Shown: positions 39,001-50,385 of the stretch, piece by piece
Position numbering within the stretch: the stretch's first letter is position 1
Layout: every line of letters starts with the position of its first letter
NCBI GenBank assembly: GCA_034620365.1
Contig: JAQGEQ010000017.1
Span: forward strand, 186,001-250,000
Direction of reading: 5' to 3'
DNA length: 64,000 bases
Source: Pegea sp. RAD2-039
Lineage: Eukaryota; Chordata; Thaliacea; Salpida; Salpidae
Notes under the pieces: model-generated
Seen by the model: only the letters and a program-made list of their open reading frames with translations
Databases searched by the model: none
What the model was told of the DNA's origin: nothing
Program-made: the position numbers and the translations under genes

Positions 39001-42000
39001 CTCATCTACTTGTAGTGGACAAAAAGTAAATTAAAAATAAAATAACAATTAGTATAAAATTGATCTACTTTTTCAAAACATTATCTAAAATAGTTTATAA
39101 AATATTTACCAGACTCGAAGCAAAACTAACTCTTGTGGTGGTGCTCCTATTGTTGAAAATGAAAGTTGTGGTTCAGGTGGTCAATTCGGTTCCTGGAGTA
39201 AATGGAGTGTCTGCTCTCAATACTGCAGTGGAGGTAAACATTGAAAACAGTTTCTAGTTTTTTGCTAGCGAAACTGAAAATGATTTTTTCTAGCTTGAAA
39301 GATTGCACAGATAAAAATATTTTTGTTAATTTGCTTCAGGTACTCGAAGACGCAGTCGTCTGCATAGTTGCGGACTACCTGCTGACATTGAAACAGAACC
39401 ATGTGGAAGAGGTCCATTCTTTAATGACTGGTCAAGCTGGTCTTCTTGTACAAAGACTTGTGGAGGAGGATCAACTACTCGTGTAAGAAGAGGAATGTGC
39501 GGTGCAGAAAACCAATCAGAGGTATTTTAAAAGATTATCAAAATATTTTAATCAATTTTAACGAAACCATTAAACAATTACAGAATAAACAATGTGGAGA
39601 AGCATCTTGTTGTGTTATCAACAGTTGGGGTACTTGGGGCTCTTGCTCTGTATCTTGTGGCGTTGGAGAAAGAGTTCGTTACCAAACAAGTACTTGCTCA
39701 GCTGGTCAGCCAGTCGATGTACAAACTGAAGCCTGTAACAGTGGAGGTAATTTGTAAAACGCATGCTACTTCAGTTTTATTATTAACTTGCAATAGAATA
39801 AAAACTAATATGAATCGAAATTGCTTTTTTAGAGGGATACTTTGTTGATCAGTGGTCTAGATGGAGTGAATGTACATCACAATGTGGTGGAGGACTTCAG
39901 GAAAGAACTCGCACACACTCGTGCAAAGGTGTAGTAGAAGAAACACAAGCATGTAATGAGATGGCATGTGCCCGATTCGATATGTGGGGTCCATGGGGAA
40001 GTTGCTCATCTTCCTGTAGTAGAGGTCTTTGTTGTTTTTCATCTAATCTAGATGCTGTTATTCAAATGTTTTAACTCTTTCTCATTTAAAGGAGTGAAAA
40101 GGCGAAACCGAAGATGCATTGACGGTCTTGTTGGAGCTTTTGGTTGTAGTGGTCGATCTGTAGAAGTTGCTGATTGTGTTTCTGATGCTTCAGCTATATC
40201 ATGGCAACAATGGTCTTACTGGTCAACTTGCACGGTATATGTTTGTATTAAATAATTACGTGATTTACTTGCTTTAAATATTTGTAGTTCCTTTGATTGA
40301 TATCCTTGATTTTGGGAAATTTCACTTATTTAATTGAGTTTAATGTTTTTAGGCATCTTGTGGTGGTGGAACCCATTCAAGATCAAGAAGTCATCCCTGC
40401 TTAGAAACAGAAACTGAAGTTGAAGTTTGTAACGTTAACCCTGGAGCATATGGAGAATGGACAGCATGGACAAGTTGTACTAAATCATGTGGTGGTGGTT
40501 TACAGTACCGAGAAAGAACTCATTCATGTACCTTGCAAACTGAGAAACAAACACAGCAATGCAACACTGATCTTGGTACTTTCTACGAGTGGTCAACTTG
40601 GTCTATTTGCTCTGCCACTTGTGGCCAAAGCTTCCGAACAAGAGTGAGTCTTAGAAAACAGTCATAATAAGCCGTGAGCTTATCTAAATTGTTATTTGAT
40701 GAAGGTTCGAGGTCACTCTTGTGGTGGTGATGGTGACATGGAAGTCGAAATCTGTAATGCAGCAGCTGAAACATATACTGACTGGTCACAATGGAGCAGT
40801 TGTTCACAATCTTGTAATGATGGTGTTCAAATAAGAACTAGATATGAAAGATGTGCAAATACTCCTGATACTCAAACTCAGGTTCGTGTTTTTGTAACTT
40901 TTAAGTTTTACAAATTTATAAGGAACTTGTTTTGTAGCCCTGTTTCTTACAAGTCTGTACATATTGGACAGCATGGAGCTCTTGGGGTGCATGCTCGTCT
41001 AGTTGCTCTGATGGAGTTCAAATGAAGACAAGAACCTGTAGAAGATCAGGAACAGTTTTAGCTAATGCCTGTGAAGGCGAAAGCACTGTAACAAGATCGT
41101 GTTCAAACCAAATAAACAGAGAAAAGACATATTCAAGCTGGAAATTTACTACACCATGTTCAGTTACATGTGGTGAAGGAACCAGACAAAGGTTTTTCAA
41201 TAAAACTAAAAACATAATCAGAATTCAAGTTAAGATTATCTAACTGTTAGTAACACAACAATATCACAGTTTAAATGATTTCAAACTAACTTCAGTTCAG
41301 AATTTCACTTTTCATTTGCTGTTTCAGACGTCGTGACAGCCTCTGTGGTGGGCCTCAAATTGAGACTGTTACTTGCTATGCTGCTGGAAGCCAAATGTCA
41401 GAATGGTCCACGTGGAGTTCCTGCTCTGCTTCTTGTGGTCTGGGTGAACAAACTCGTACAAGAAGAGATTATTGTTCCAATAAATTAGATAGCGAATCTA
41501 AGCCTTGTAGTGGTGGTCAAGGTAGTTACATCTTGCTTCTTTAATTTATATTTTTGAGTTGATTTTGTATTAAAGGTGGATTTGATAGCTGGAGTAAATG
41601 GTCCACATGCACAAAACAGTGCGGTGGTGGAACCCAAGATAGAGCTCGAGTTAACTCATGCACGAATGAAGTACAAACTGGTAGACAAAATTGTAACACT
41701 CAAGCTTGTGGAAGCAGCATATCAGTGATCTCTGGAAGCCAGGGAGGCAGCTCAGTGATCTCTGGAAGCCAGGGAGGCAGTTCAATGATCTCTGGAAGCC
41801 AGGGAGGCAGTTCAATGATCTCTGGAGGCATTTCAATGATCTCTGGAGGCAGTTCAATGATCTCTGGAAAACAAGGAGGCAGTTCACATATAAGTGGAAG
41901 TATGTGGGAAAATTGGTCGGAATGGAGTCCATGTAGCGTGACCTGTGGCGGCGGATTTGTTGTAAGTTGTAATTAGCTTTCAGTTGCTTTCAGTTCAAAG

Positions 42001-42497
42001 ATGTTTATCCAAATTCTTACTCATCAGATTCGTGAAAAAAAATGTAAGAAAGATTACGAGGGAAGTGCATCTTGCCGTGACACTCCTATTGAACGAAAAA
42101 GCTGCAATTTAGGTAAAAATAACTTTTATATAAACTTTAAAAACAGTTCTGAATATTTGTTAGGAACTTGCTGTGAAATGAATTGGAATAATTGGATGGG
42201 ATGTTGTAGATCTGACAATCTAAATATGGAGATTTTGATTAAAGGTAATCGCTGTACTCGTGAACTTCAGTATAAGCTTGCCAAGTGTACTGGGACACCG
42301 TCATCAACTTTATGGTTGGTTTATAAAACTTGTTGTTGGTTCATGACTTTTTCGAATTCCTTAATTATTAGTATGTTGTATTCTGAAACTTAAAATTAAT
42401 TAAATAATTTATAAATACAACAAAAGTTTTGATTTGTTTCAACTTCCGCAGCACCACCAACATTGCTCTTCTGAGAAGAAGTGGATTTCGAATCTAA
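36021..42497 (+). CDS. TSP-C: secreted trefoil-like + thrombospondin type-1 repeat protein, 27 exons
   Basis: Exons: 36021-36120, 36175-36290, 36341-36500, 36554-36595, 36701-36833, 36887-37023, 37192-37313, 37416-37526, 37642-37726, 37877-37977, 38026-38140, 38221-38417, 38494-38756, 38818-39025, 39113-39233, 39340-39521, 39584-39746, 39833-40024, 40092-40234, 40353-40643, 40705-40881, 40938-41191, 41328-41521, 41576-41961, 42028-42112, 42164-42314, 42452-42497. Phases close: 1424 aa. Same architecture as TSP-B: signal peptide, trefoil-like domain (CCYYKHH), spacer, atypical first module ([13 protein letters not shown]), about 24 TSP1 modules, Gly/Ser repeat linker, and the Cys-rich C-terminal domain with WNNWMGCC. 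Exons 13-20 keep a constant +476 offset to TSP-B through exons and introns. Exons 21-22 have diverged, and exons 23-24 are again nearly identical (offset +563). Poly(A) signal at 42572. Function unknown, probably extracellular structural. Confidence 0.9.
37054..37191 (+). repeat. Intronic tandem repeat, about 42-bp unit, three copies plus partial
   Basis: Same array as at 26214-26309 but with one more unit, in intron 6 of TSP-C. Again the last, interrupted unit AATTGGTAG forms the splice acceptor. The copy-number difference sits between otherwise nearly identical exons of TSP-B and TSP-C. Confidence 0.85.
41714..41900 (+). repeat. Coding repeat (Gly/Ser linker) in TSP-C exon 24
   Basis: Six to seven units based on [11 protein letters not shown], two of them shortened, expanding the linker between two TSP1 modules relative to TSP-B. 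All length changes keep the reading frame. Confidence 0.88.
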
Positions 42498-42571
42498 GAA
42501 GTTTTTGGGATAAAAAATGAAATTTGAAAAATGATTTCAAATAGTATAATGTAGTTGAATCATATGTAAAG

Positions 42572-42577
42572 AATAAA
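42572..42577 (+). terminator. Poly(A) signal of TSP-C
   Basis: AATAAA 75 bp after the stop codon. The equivalent for TSP-B is at 31964-31969. Confidence 0.55.
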
Positions 42578-42639
42578 ATCGTACAAGTATACAAACGAGT
42601 ATTGTTTTATAAACAAACAAGTATACATTGAGTAATAAT

Positions 42640-42976
42640 AATAAAAATTAGACAAATATTAAAAAAAAAACCAAGGCATTTATTGTCAGCCTGTTTTTTT
42701 GCCTTTTTCGTTCCATCTGGCCAGTTGTGTACTGATGCCAAGGTATGTCCAGACAACATTCTAAAGTACAATCCCGTTTCATCGCAATTAAAAATTTGAT
42801 GTTTGGAGAAGTCCTCGGTTATGCCAGAAAATTTATTAACCAATTGCTCAGCAGATAAGTTATCTGAACTTAATTTCTTATCATTGGTTTGAAGCTGAAT
42901 TAATTAAATCTACTTCTCGACTGAAACCGGCCGGATTAGCGAGGAACCGTTATAACGAGGATTTACTTGACGAGTA
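42640..42976 (-). mobile_element. pogo/Tigger-type DNA transposon relic
   Basis: The minus strand encodes FSKHQIFNCDETGLYFRML followed by LASVHNWPDGTKKAKKQ, the catalytic D-E-T-G-L region and the following G-x-K-K-x-K block of pogo/Tigger (DDE superfamily) transposases. About 60 bp further out (42926-42976) the minus strand has CCTCGTTATAACGGTTCCTC, like the terminal inverted repeats of this group. Most of the transposase N-terminus and the part after the K-K block are gone, so it is a deletion remnant. Confidence 0.7.
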
Positions 42977-45586
42977 ACAGTTAATGGCAAAAGTTGGTTT
43001 TGAGTATAGTTGAGAGCAGTTCCCCCTTTTTGTAGCCTCCCTATTCGGTGATCAATCTCTTAATAGATGTATATCTTAGACGACAAAATGTTATTGGCAC
43101 CCGTTAGTAAACCACGATAGATAACCAGCCAATCAGTTTACCCTCTAGTTCATTTTGCTTATACTTAAGCTAATGTTTGTTAAGTTTTTTCAAAAATTTC
43201 TGCTTGAAAAATCTTACAAGAACTTTACAATTGTAAACTTCAGCATCAAGTAAACATAATGGAGTTTGTTTTAGATTTGTTAAATAAAAGTCATCTAACT
43301 GAAATTATAAAAGCTTTGGATTGAATCTAAGATTAATAGCTTCACTTAAATACATAAAAAAATTAATAAGAAAGAATTAGATCTAAGAAAAGAAGTTGAA
43401 AGTATTTTCTTTTTCAAGTCTTTAAATCAAAAAAGTTTTATTGTAACATTATTATTGTAAGAAGTTGTTGTGTCTTAACACTAAAGACTTATATTATAAT
43501 ATACTTCATGATTTAATTTGCAAACAGAGTGATATAAAATAGCAATTGAATGCAAATATATAAAGTTAATCAATTCTATACTTGCAAGCATTTCACTTTA
43601 TCTTTTCACAAATAACTGGAATTATTAAAACGAAAATTGGATTTTACGATTAGATTTTTTTACCTCAATTTTGTTATACAATAATTCTTTTTTATTGTAG
43701 TCAGCAGTAACAACAAAAAACTATTCGTTGTGTAAGTGACTAGAGCAAAATATTTTAATAAAACATAGTTAAGATATTTTGAAAAGTTTTTTTAGTTGGA
43801 TTGTGAAAAGAAAAAATATATTTCTCAATATTTTAAGGTTTGTTGTTACTGTTAACTGTAGTTGAATTTTGTAGATTAGAAGTAAAATAGTCATTCTACT
43901 TAAAACAGTTATTGTTCTCAATCGACTACTTTGGTGATAACTACTAGCAGCAGCTAATGTCAAATCACTGTTTAGTTTTATGAATTCTAAATAATAAAAA
44001 CTGATTCACAGTTCATGGTATTTAATCGGTCGTAAAAATTAACTCTAAAAAAATAAGAATCAAAACTAACTTTGTAATAATAAGATTAAAAGTTTTAGCA
44101 ACAACTTTCTTTCATTAACATCTGCCCCACAAACACCCACTTTTAAAAATCTAACTAACTATTTATGTTTAAAATTATTAATCAGTTGATTATTTATTAA
44201 AAGTACCTACTATCTTTTTCATTTTATAAATATTATTGTTGTCAGTTTTGGTTTAAACTCCGTAAAATTAAAACAGTTAACAGAAAGTTTGTTAAAAAAG
44301 AATTTTAGAAAAAAATTATTGAAAGCGTTTCTGTTTATAAATGTTATTAGAAAAATTAAATTTGAATTTATTTTAGAATTTATAACAAGGCAAAAAAGAA
44401 AACCTGATATCAACGCTTTTGCAGTGCAAAGATTTTTAATTAAAATTAAATTAGTTAGTATAATTCTTTTCTTTATTTATACAACTTTATTTCTTCATTT
44501 TAACTTTATGTTTTGGTAATTTTTCTATATTTTTATCTACTCATTCAGTTTTAACTATTTAATTTTAATTGGTTAGTTTCTTTATTAGTTAGCGAAAAGA
44601 AAAACTACTGGAGAGCCTGGTTAGAAAGACGTTGTTAGTCAATTTTATGACAAAACTTTTAGGAAACACAGAAATCCGAATTGAAATCAGAAGTTTTGTG
44701 ATGGTTCGTTGGCAACCAGTGTTGCTCTGACAACTTTAGCGACACCAAGTAGACGTAGCTACATTAATCTATCTGGTCGTCTGTATATCTTGTAAGTTTG
44801 TATTAACGTTTTTTTTAAACATATATACAAATTAATGTAGTTTAAAAAGTTTCTTTGTTAGAAACAAAAAATAAAACAAATTGATACTACAAAACTATAC
44901 CAACAGTATATCACAGTATAGTGGGTTTTACGAATGTAAAAATCTATCTAAAAATATAATAAGTAAATAAATAAGTTTCAATAAAAGAAATAAACTTTTT
45001 AAACGTTATTCCAAAATGGTGGTTATTACAGTTTTTGAAACAATATTATTTAAAATTAATCTATTAAAGAAATAATTATAATAAGTAATTACTAGAAGTT
45101 AGATAACTAATAATCTAAATAATAAAATAATAGGATTGTAATAAATTTTCACTAAATGAATTTTCTCGATTTACTAAAAATTTGTGAACTTTTCCGTTCA
45201 CTCGAGGTAAAAAATAAACACATATTTTTTCACATTGAAAGGAAATTTTTCAAAAAAATTCTAAATAAATAAAAGAGTAATCTTAGATTAACGAAAAGAC
45301 TTTTACTTTCTTTGTTAACAGCCAGAGCTGAATTTAAAAAAAAATTGTCAAAAATGAGAAGAATGAAGAATAAAAAACTTGACTTCAAAAGAATAAATCC
45401 TTTATTCAACAGTAGCTAATATTTGCAGAGTTTGAAAATAGGTTCAAGTAAATTCAAAAACACTAAATGAGAAAACTGTTCTAAAAATAAGTTAAAGATT
45501 AATTAAAAATAAAATATTTTGAAGATAAACTTTTTCTTTTAAAGTAAACCTTATAATGTGATATATCTGATTTTGTATATTCATTA
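42977..45586. other. Intergenic, nothing recognised
   Basis: AT-rich. 43000-43180 and 44590-44790 are less AT-rich than their surroundings but I could not assign them. A TTTATT at 45401-45406 is a possible poly(A) signal of the minus-strand Fringe gene. Confidence 0.35.
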
Positions 45587-46582
45587 TCATCGAACAGACA
45601 AATTATTACAATAAGGTGTTTCAGGGTATATGAGACAATGAACCGAATAAAATCTTGTCGGATCTTGTTGTGGTGTAAATGATGAGTGTTTCGTACTTAG
45701 ATTCACTCTAATTTTCTCACCTGAATAACTCAAACTGATTTGTTTCGTAATATCTTCTGGTGAAATTTTCATCAAATAATCATAATGGTAATGTGAATTA
45801 AAAAGTTTAGAGTTTATTAGAGGAATACCCAATCTATTGTTGATGATAAAACCAATCAAGCAATCATCATTTATACCTAATTTTGATCCTAGTTTTTGAA
45901 ATTCACCATTCTCAACGAATACTTTCATTTTTGTAACAAGCGCTTGACTAACACAGAAACCACAACCACCATGAGCAAACCAATAACTCAACTTTTTACC
46001 ATTTAAAGTTTGTTCCAATGGATGGTCAAGACTTGCTCTTCCAATATACCAAGATTTCTTAGAATCAAACTTGTTCAAAAGCTCTCTAAGCTCATTGACA
46101 TTAACATAATTATCATCATCCCAATGACACCACCACTTAGCTTCATTTTTCAAAAACGTCTCAATTTCCACTTCCATTTTACAATTTAAACTTTTTGGTG
46201 AATGATCATTTGAGCAAGAAGTGGCAACAAGATGCCCATTAGTTTTATACTGCATGTTCAAGTCTTCTTTGTCAGTTATAAAGTAAGTTTGATTTGCAAC
46301 TTTCTGAAACCATGTCGACACAATCACTTCTGCTCTAGTATTGTGAAACTGTTTGCTTGTTTTTAATGTATTAAATATTTCCTGTAAATGAAGTTTAAAA
46401 TTTTCATTAGTGGTGTTTACTTCTGATATATCAATTGAAGAATTTATTCCAGTAGGTTTAATCCAACTCAATTCCACATGGTTCTCATTTACAATTTGAG
46501 TGAAAAATTTTAAATTCCAAACAATTATAATCGCAACAATAATAAATATTCCAAACCGTAATGTAGTTTTCATTTGTTTCAT
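45587..46582 (-). CDS. fng: Fringe-type beta-1,3-N-acetylglucosaminyltransferase, intronless
   Basis: One uninterrupted ORF of 331 aa. Residues 7-27 form a signal anchor typical of Golgi type II enzymes. The catalytic domain follows with the family marks in order: STWFQKVANQTYFITD, SLNCKMEVE, the metal-binding W-W-C-H-W-D-D-D-N-Y-V-N, WYIGRASLDHP, FAHGGCGFCVS, DDCLIGFI, FNSHYHY, and the terminal DPTRFYSVHCLIYPETPYC. Length agrees with animal Fringe (about 320-380 aa). Known role: elongates O-fucose on EGF repeats of Notch in the Golgi. The catalytic Asp triad and conserved Cys residues are present, so it is probably functional. Vertebrate Fringe genes have several introns and neighbouring genes here are intron-rich, so the lack of introns is notable and could indicate retroposition or intron loss. 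Confidence 0.95.
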   Translation of the reverse strand: MKQMKTTLRFGIFIIVAIIIVWNLKFFTQIVNENHVELSWIKPTGINSSIDISEVNTTNENFKLHLQEIFNTLKTSKQFHNTRAEVIVSTWFQKVANQTYFITDKEDLNMQYKTNGHLVATSCSNDHSPKSLNCKMEVEIETFLKNEAKWWCHWDDDNYVNVNELRELLNKFDSKKSWYIGRASLDHPLEQTLNGKKLSYWFAHGGCGFCVSQALVTKMKVFVENGEFQKLGSKLGINDDCLIGFIINNRLGIPLINSKLFNSHYHYDYLMKISPEDITKQISLSYSGEKIRVNLSTKHSSFTPQQDPTRFYSVHCLIYPETPYCNNLSVR

Positions 46583-47673
46583 TATTACTTACAGATGTAT
46601 ACTTCAAATCCTTTTTTTTCTTTCTTTTTCTCGAAAATCTGAGTCAGTTCATAAATAACAAGAAGTATTTTGTGAAATTATATTTCAAAGCATATTAAAG
46701 AGTTTTCTGAAACATCAAAAATGTATAATTTGAAAATAAAGTCGTAAAGTTGAATAAACGTTTAATAAAAACAATTGTTTTCAATTAAAACACAGTTTCG
46801 ATTATAAAACAAAAGTTTCTTGCAAAAAAGACTTACATTAAGAAAATCTTTTTTACTTTTTTCACTCTAAAAAAACCACTAAGCACTTTAATGTGTTTTA
46901 GTTAATCAAATATATGAATTCTAGTTATCATTGCAACAAACACTAAATCACCAAATTCTTTTAAATAAATTCTTTCCTTTCTTTAAAACATAGATTGGTA
47001 GAATGCAAAACTATTTAAAGCTGCTCACTTGTAGTATTATCTTGTTCTTCATACAAATAGAAAACAAAGTCATAAACTGATAATAGTTGTTTACTGATAA
47101 TTAATCTTAAGTATTTACTGACGTTTTTTAAAAAAGGGAACAAAGGGTGTAAGAAACCGAGAGAAATTTATTTATCAGGTTGTATGTAGCAAGAACTTGC
47201 TGGTAGCTTGATAAAATTCTTTTAATGTTTAATGAAACTGTAGCAGAAGAATTTTCCTATTTGTTTTTTGGTAATAAAATGAAACTTTTTGTAACTTCAT
47301 ATTTTCGGGAAAACTTTATTTTTAAGAGTTTTCAAACAATTTTCCAAATAATCAGTTTGTGATTCTGAGTGTAAATTTTGATTCTATCTTCAGTTTCTTC
47401 AATTTCTGCTGCATCCAACTCACAGAGCTAAACTCAAATTTACTTTTTAAAAATTTTGAAAATCTTTTTGTTTCAACAATTTCATTTGGTTTCTTTATAT
47501 ACAACCGTTTCAGCGTCGCTTCAGTTTCTACATAAGTCTACTTTCAAAGTACTGGTACATCTCTGGGGCTGCACAAGTTGCAAGCCAAGCCCATTTGTCC
47601 TCATTCGGCAAACACCTGTCCAAGAAAATGGTAAAAGTTTTCTTCTAGTGACGCCATTCCATGGCTGCCAATG
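46583..47673. other. Intergenic, nothing recognised
   Basis: 5' flank of the Fringe gene, AT-rich. The open frame 47456-47710 on the plus strand runs into the tandem duplication described next and shows no recognised protein. Confidence 0.35.
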
Positions 47674-48225
47674 GACTAATTGGGTCTATGGATTGCTTTC
47701 CTGGTTTTAACAGTAGATCCTTTTTCTTTTATAAAAAAGAACTGTTGTTACAGTAAAAAACTGATAATATTCGAATAAAATCTTTTTCTAATGTATACTA
47801 CGAAAACCAAAAAATATATTAATTGTTGCTAAGCTCCAATAACGCCAAAACAACTGGCAACAATTTGCCCAAGAAATCAATTCAATTATTTTGAATAAAT
47901 TGTAATAATTTGAATAAATTTTGACTAATTGGATCTATGGATTGCTTTCCTGGTTTTAACAGAGTATATCAAAAAACAGAAAAAAGTACAAAAGTTTGTA
48001 TATTTACTATTTTATTATATACATTGTTACAGTAAAAAACTTAATATACTTATTCAAATAGAATCTTATTCAAATTTATTCTAGATGTAAAAAACAAAGA
48101 AACTATTCTTATCATTGCTAAGCTTTAACCGGACTAAGCTCTAATAACGTCAAAACAACTGGCAACAATTCGCCCAAGAAATCAATTCAATTATTTTGAA
48201 TAAATTGTAATAATTTGAATAAATT
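47674..48225 (+). repeat. Tandem duplication of about 250-300 bp
   Basis: The block starting GACTAATTGGGTCTATGGAT at 47674 recurs at 47923. Both copies continue with GATTGCTTTCCTGGTTTTAA, TTACAGTAAAAAACT, CTAAGCT..CCAATAACG and CAACTGGCAACAATT, and both end in the 19-bp minisatellite unit. The second copy leads into the expanded array. Class of the duplicated sequence unknown. Confidence 0.75.
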
Positions 48226-48520
48226 GTAATAATTTGAATAAGTTGTAATAATTTGAATAAATTGAGATAATTTGAATAAATTGTAATAATTTGAATAAAT
48301 TGTAATAATTTGAATAAATTGTAATAATCTGAATAAATTGCGATAATTTGAATAAATTGTAATAATTTGAATAAATTGTAATAATTTGAATAAATTGTAA
48401 TAATCTGAATAAATTGTGATAATTTGAATAAATTGTAATAATTTGATTAAATTGTAATAATTTGAATAAATTGTAATAATCTGAATAAATTGTAATAATT
48501 TGAATAAATTGTGATAATAA
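48185..48520 (-). repeat. 19-bp minisatellite, about 17 copies
   Basis: Unit GAATAAATTGTAATAATTT with few variants. Because 19 is not a multiple of 3 and stop codons are absent in the minus strand, three units give a 19-residue peptide period in one continuous 152-codon frame; this open frame is a product of the repeat, not a gene. The array is joined directly to a LINE fragment at 48535. Confidence 0.9.
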
Positions 48521-48534
48521 TGACTCGTTATTCA

Positions 48535-49165
48535 AATGAGTAACTAATGGGGACGAAAAACAAAGATAAATTTGAAACTGAAGGTCAATTAAATTGTGGT
48601 TTATTTGAAAAAAAATAATTAAGTCGTATTTAATCCGTCGAATTTCCAAAGTATCTAAATTGAAAAGCTGAGACGATATTCATAACTATCATATTTAATA
48701 TTAAGTTTCCTGCATACTAATCTTGTAAATGTGGCCTGAACAGATTCGATTTTTTTGATATCACTAACTTGATATGGCATCCATGCACTGACATTGCATT
48801 CAAGAATTGGACGTACGTACAATTTGAAAAAACTTGATAAAAAAGCATAGATACTTAGAATTAAAGGGCTTTGTAATAAGGTAGAAAGGATTGATTGATT
48901 TTGCAAAGGTTTTGGCAACATGATTGCGTCATTTAAAGTCAGATGATAAAGTAATGCCAAAGTTTAGGACCAAGATATTTGTTGAATAATAAATCCATTG
49001 ATGGAGTATTGGTTCAAGGAATTTACAGCTGGTTTACGAGAAAAAGTTATAAGTTCAGACTTTGTTGGTTGGACTATAAGCTGCCAATTTGTAGACCAGT
49101 TTTCAGCAGTGTGCAGTGCAGTTTGAAGCTCTTAACAGCTGTAAAATAATCGCTGATGTCATTGA
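48535..49165 (-). mobile_element. CR1-like LINE ORF2 fragment
   Basis: Minus strand from 49165 down: ELQTALHTAENWSTNW, LIVQPTKSELITFSRKP, then TLALLYHLTLNDAI, then (48960-48655) YVRPILECNVSAWMPYQ, IKKIESVQATFTRLVCRK, and after a frame change DTLEIRRIKYDL. These are the regions after the Y-A-D-D box of the reverse transcriptase through the C-terminal domain of CR1/Jockey-group elements. Several frameshifts; the true 3' end is replaced by the minisatellite. Confidence 0.85.
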
Positions 49166-49679
49166 TGCCAAAAATCTTTGTGAGGATATTTTAATCAGTG
49201 AATCATTCAGAACAAACGTTTAAATCATTGCCTCATTTCATATTGATATCAGATAAGTCAGAGATTTCAACGTTGAGTTCAACCCACTCTACTTTCCAAT
49301 AAAAAATTAGTTCTAAAAAAAACTTTTAACAAAACTTAAGAAATGTCTGTGAGGCTCATTGTGCCAATTTAATCAACGAATCATTCAGAATGAAATTATA
49401 TTTTAAATCATTGCTTCACTTTCTACAAATATCTTTAAACTTTATTCAAAAATGTATAATTCAGTTTTCTTTATATTTAAAGTTTGTGAGTCGAATTTTG
49501 CAGCTACAAATGGCAAGCAAAGACAACGTGATAGTTTTATCTACCAATAAAAGGTTTGTAGCTGTCTTCTATCTACTACTTTAGCTTACTAGCTCAATCA
49601 TTAAAATTGAAATAATTAGATGGGCTCAAAATTTAGAAAACAGAAATTTGCGAGAACTTTTCCACAAACAGCTTTTACT
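49166..49679. other. Between two LINE fragments, nothing recognised
   Basis: AT-rich; the short plus-strand open frame 49390-49584 has no resemblance I can name. Confidence 0.35.
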
Positions 49680-49925
49680 GATTTTATTAATAACAACAAA
49701 TGCAAAGGAGGGTGCCTAAAGAGCATTACGTTAGAAATATAGAAAGCAAAAAGATGTAACAAATTCATGTAACACCAGTAGTCAGTGGTCCTTAAAGCAT
49801 ATAACAAATTTACTTAGGATTATAATATTATTAAAAAATTACAGTTTATAAATGACAATGTTGGCAATATTATAAAGGTTCAACTTTTTTTTGAACAACG
49901 CGAGTGATTCTGACATAATTTTAAA
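49680..49925 (-). mobile_element. CR1-like LINE 3' end copy
   Basis: Minus strand encodes the very end of the ORF (SLALFKKKLNLYNIANIVIY, stop) and then the family 3' UTR (ACATCTTTTTGCTTTCTATA) and a reduced stem-loop tail (CTTTAGGCACCCTCC). The tail has lost the part before the stem-loop. Confidence 0.8.
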
Positions 49926-50079
49926 AGATTCTTTTTGAATAAGTTCTTCTAAAATGTGATGAAGCTTTTTTTATATTAGTTGTAATAAATTATTTTATCT
50001 GAATAATAAATAGATTCAAAGTGTTTATGTTGGTGACACTAAAAAGCTTTCATGAAAACTATGATGGATCCACATAAAA

Positions 50080-50330
50080 GTGGTAAAACTTTACGTTTCA
50101 ATAAAATTAAGGAAAAGTCCTGACAAACCGACTTCATCAAAACAAGCTTGCAATGGTAATTACCAATCCTGCAATAAAATTTGCTCTGGTGAAAATCCTG
50201 CAATAGAATGCATTAAATGTCTCTCCTGGTTTCATCTCACCTGTAGTGATGTGATTAAAAATTTTGGAAATGTTTTTGAAAGCAATTGATAATAACCAAA
50301 TGAAGCAAACAGGATTTAAATGGTTCAGCA
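50080..50330 (+). mobile_element. PHD-like zinc finger fragment, probably retroelement ORF1 relic
   Basis: The plus strand encodes CNKICSGENPAIECIKCLSW followed by FHLTC: a C-x2-C-x8-C-x2-C-x4-H-x2-C pattern typical of PHD-type fingers found in first ORFs of some LINEs. The frame stops at 50289; a shifted frame continues with QMKQTGFKWFSIKCNLKLL, which would complete the last Cys pair. It lies just outside the left arm of the large inverted repeat. An isolated cellular PHD exon is the alternative. Confidence 0.45.
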
Positions 50331-50385
50331 TCAAATGTAATTTAAAACTTTTAACAAAACTTCAGCAATGAAGCTCTAAGAATAT

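Noticed and set aside
45587-46582. Functional link between Fringe and the TSP1 genes (both involve O-fucose)
   Set aside because: Fringe extends O-fucose on EGF repeats; O-fucose on TSP1 modules is extended by a different enzyme (a glucosyltransferase). The proximity is not evidence of a pathway.
48191-48649. 152-codon open frame on the minus strand
   Set aside because: It is the translation of the 19-bp minisatellite and an adjoining LINE remnant, not a protein gene.
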